From positions 930,001-994,000 of the forward strand of contig NZ_JAXIVS010000001.1 of NCBI RefSeq assembly GCF_034259325.1: a stretch of DNA of 64,000 nt, given 5' to 3'. Source of the DNA: Hyalangium ruber (GTDB lineage Bacteria > Myxococcota > Myxococcia > Myxococcales > Myxococcaceae). Below are positions 63,532-64,000 of the stretch, piece by piece. The notes under the pieces were generated by a model, which worked only from the letters and a program-made list of their open reading frames with translations, was not told the DNA's origin and searched no databases. The position numbers and the translations under genes were made by a program. Each line of letters starts with the position of its first letter. Within the stretch, counting starts at the first letter, position 1.

Positions 63532-64000
63532 CTACACCTGGGTCTTGACGACGTCCTTGAGGCCGCTGGTGGCCTTCTCGACGACCTTGCTCGTCAGGTC
63601 CAGCTCCTGGGTGTACTTGTACATGGAGGCCTGGAGGCTGAGCAGCTCCGCGTTGGAGAACTGCTTGCCGGAGGCGCCCGCCTTCATGAGCTTCTCCAGG
63701 TTGCCCTGGCCCTTCTCCAGAGAGTCCAACATGGTGGTCATCATGTTGCCCTTCTGGGGCTCGGCCTTGGCGTTGACGGGCTCGGCGCCGCGCGCGGTCA
63801 GCGACTCGCTGTTAGCGCCGTTCACCTTGTTCAGGCCCGCCTTGTCCGTCTTGTTGACGGTCTCGACCTGGCGCACCTGGTCGGCCCGCTGGGTGGCCTG
63901 GGCCGCCTGAGCGGCCTGGGCCTTCTGGGCCGCCTGCGAGGCCTGGACCTGCTCGGGCCCACCCGCGCCCTGAGCCTTGTTAGCGAGAGCCCCGTCGAAC
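63532..64000 (-). CDS. sctI: Inner-rod protein SctI, partial (runs off window)
   Basis: The reading frame is open from 63532 to the window end, at least 155 residues. The upstream part is Ala/Gln-rich (QAAQKAQAAQAAQ). The C-terminus SNAELLSLQASMYKYTQELDLTSKVVEKATSGLKDVVKTQ matches the SctI/YscI/HrpB pattern: a helix with QxxxYxYxxxLxLxSKVVxKxTxxxKxxxxxQ. The start is outside the window. A GTG at 63876 is available but the frame upstream looks coding. It is the first visible gene of the secretion operon. Confidence 0.82.
   Translation of the reverse strand, partial: FDGALANKAQGAGGPEQVQASQAAQKAQAAQAAQATQRADQVRQVETVNKTDKAGLNKVNGANSESLTARGAEPVNAKAEPQKGNMMTTMLDSLEKGQGNLEKLMKAGASGKQFSNAELLSLQASMYKYTQELDLTSKVVEKATSGLKDVVKTQV

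Noticed and set aside
40783-64000. Calling the right-hand locus a flagellar operon
   Set aside because: SctJ is a short lipoprotein rather than FliF-sized, and no hook, rod, flagellin or stator gene is visible despite FliG-, FliM- and FliO-like features.

Overview
The window looks like chromosomal DNA of a myxobacterium of the Cystobacterineae type (Archangium, Cystobacter, Stigmatella or Myxococcus relatives). Pointers are the very high GC content with GC-rich third positions, frequent GTG starts, many TPR, FHA and PEGA proteins and lipoproteins, a Rho with a long low-complexity N-terminal insertion, and a flagellum-related type III secretion (T3SS) locus. This assignment is inference from gene content; there is no rRNA or other marker gene to settle the genus. 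I saw no tRNA, rRNA, CRISPR array, insertion sequence or prophage.

Left part (1-26 kb), mostly core functions. It starts with an M50-like membrane peptidase, an AAA ATPase fused to a PD-(D/E)XK-like domain, an ETHE1/glyoxalase-II-like hydrolase and a small exported protein. Next come topoisomerase IV (parC-parE), two PEGA-domain exported proteins, a beta-barrel/SppA fusion, rho, an S9 lipoprotein peptidase, an orphan lanthipeptide-like precursor (17953-18210) and a POT peptide transporter. A tightly overlapping block then encodes a B-box membrane protein, DUF4129, DUF4350, MoxR and DUF58 proteins, with a convergent SpoIIM-like gene.

Middle part (26.7-40.7 kb). Two tandem paralogous secreted ComEC-type metallo-beta-lactamase proteins with FN3 and lamin-tail domains each end in the same terminator. 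They are followed by a 5'-nucleotidase-family lipoprotein that has lost several metal ligands, an unknown membrane protein, a giant MFS-like/HEAT/cyclic-nucleotide-binding fusion, an RDD protein, a small outer-membrane barrel, a TPR lipoprotein and a double-FHA membrane protein.

Right part (40.7-64 kb), a type III secretion locus. A long minus-strand run encodes sctI (cut by the window end), sctJ, a FliG-like protein in the sctK position, sctL, sctN, sctO, sctP, sctQ (FliM-FliN-like), a FliO-like protein, sctR, sctS, sctT, sctU, a free-standing SctU C-terminal domain and four small accessory proteins. It ends at a strong terminator (49388-49447). Further left on the same strand are two TPR chaperone-like genes and sctV. 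Between these blocks are four near-identical 75-residue genes and a fifth, divergent 73-residue relative. Their size, helical pattern and C-terminal signature suggest needle (SctF-like) subunits. Four have their own copy of a conserved promoter, and all five are followed by a hairpin terminator. Two lipoprotein genes are interleaved with them. No secretin (SctC), classical SctD or translocon gene is visible. The machine appears to combine a flagellum-like cytoplasmic side (FliG-like, FliM-like with a GGAG motif, FliO-like) with a multiplied surface subunit; this is the most interesting system in the window.
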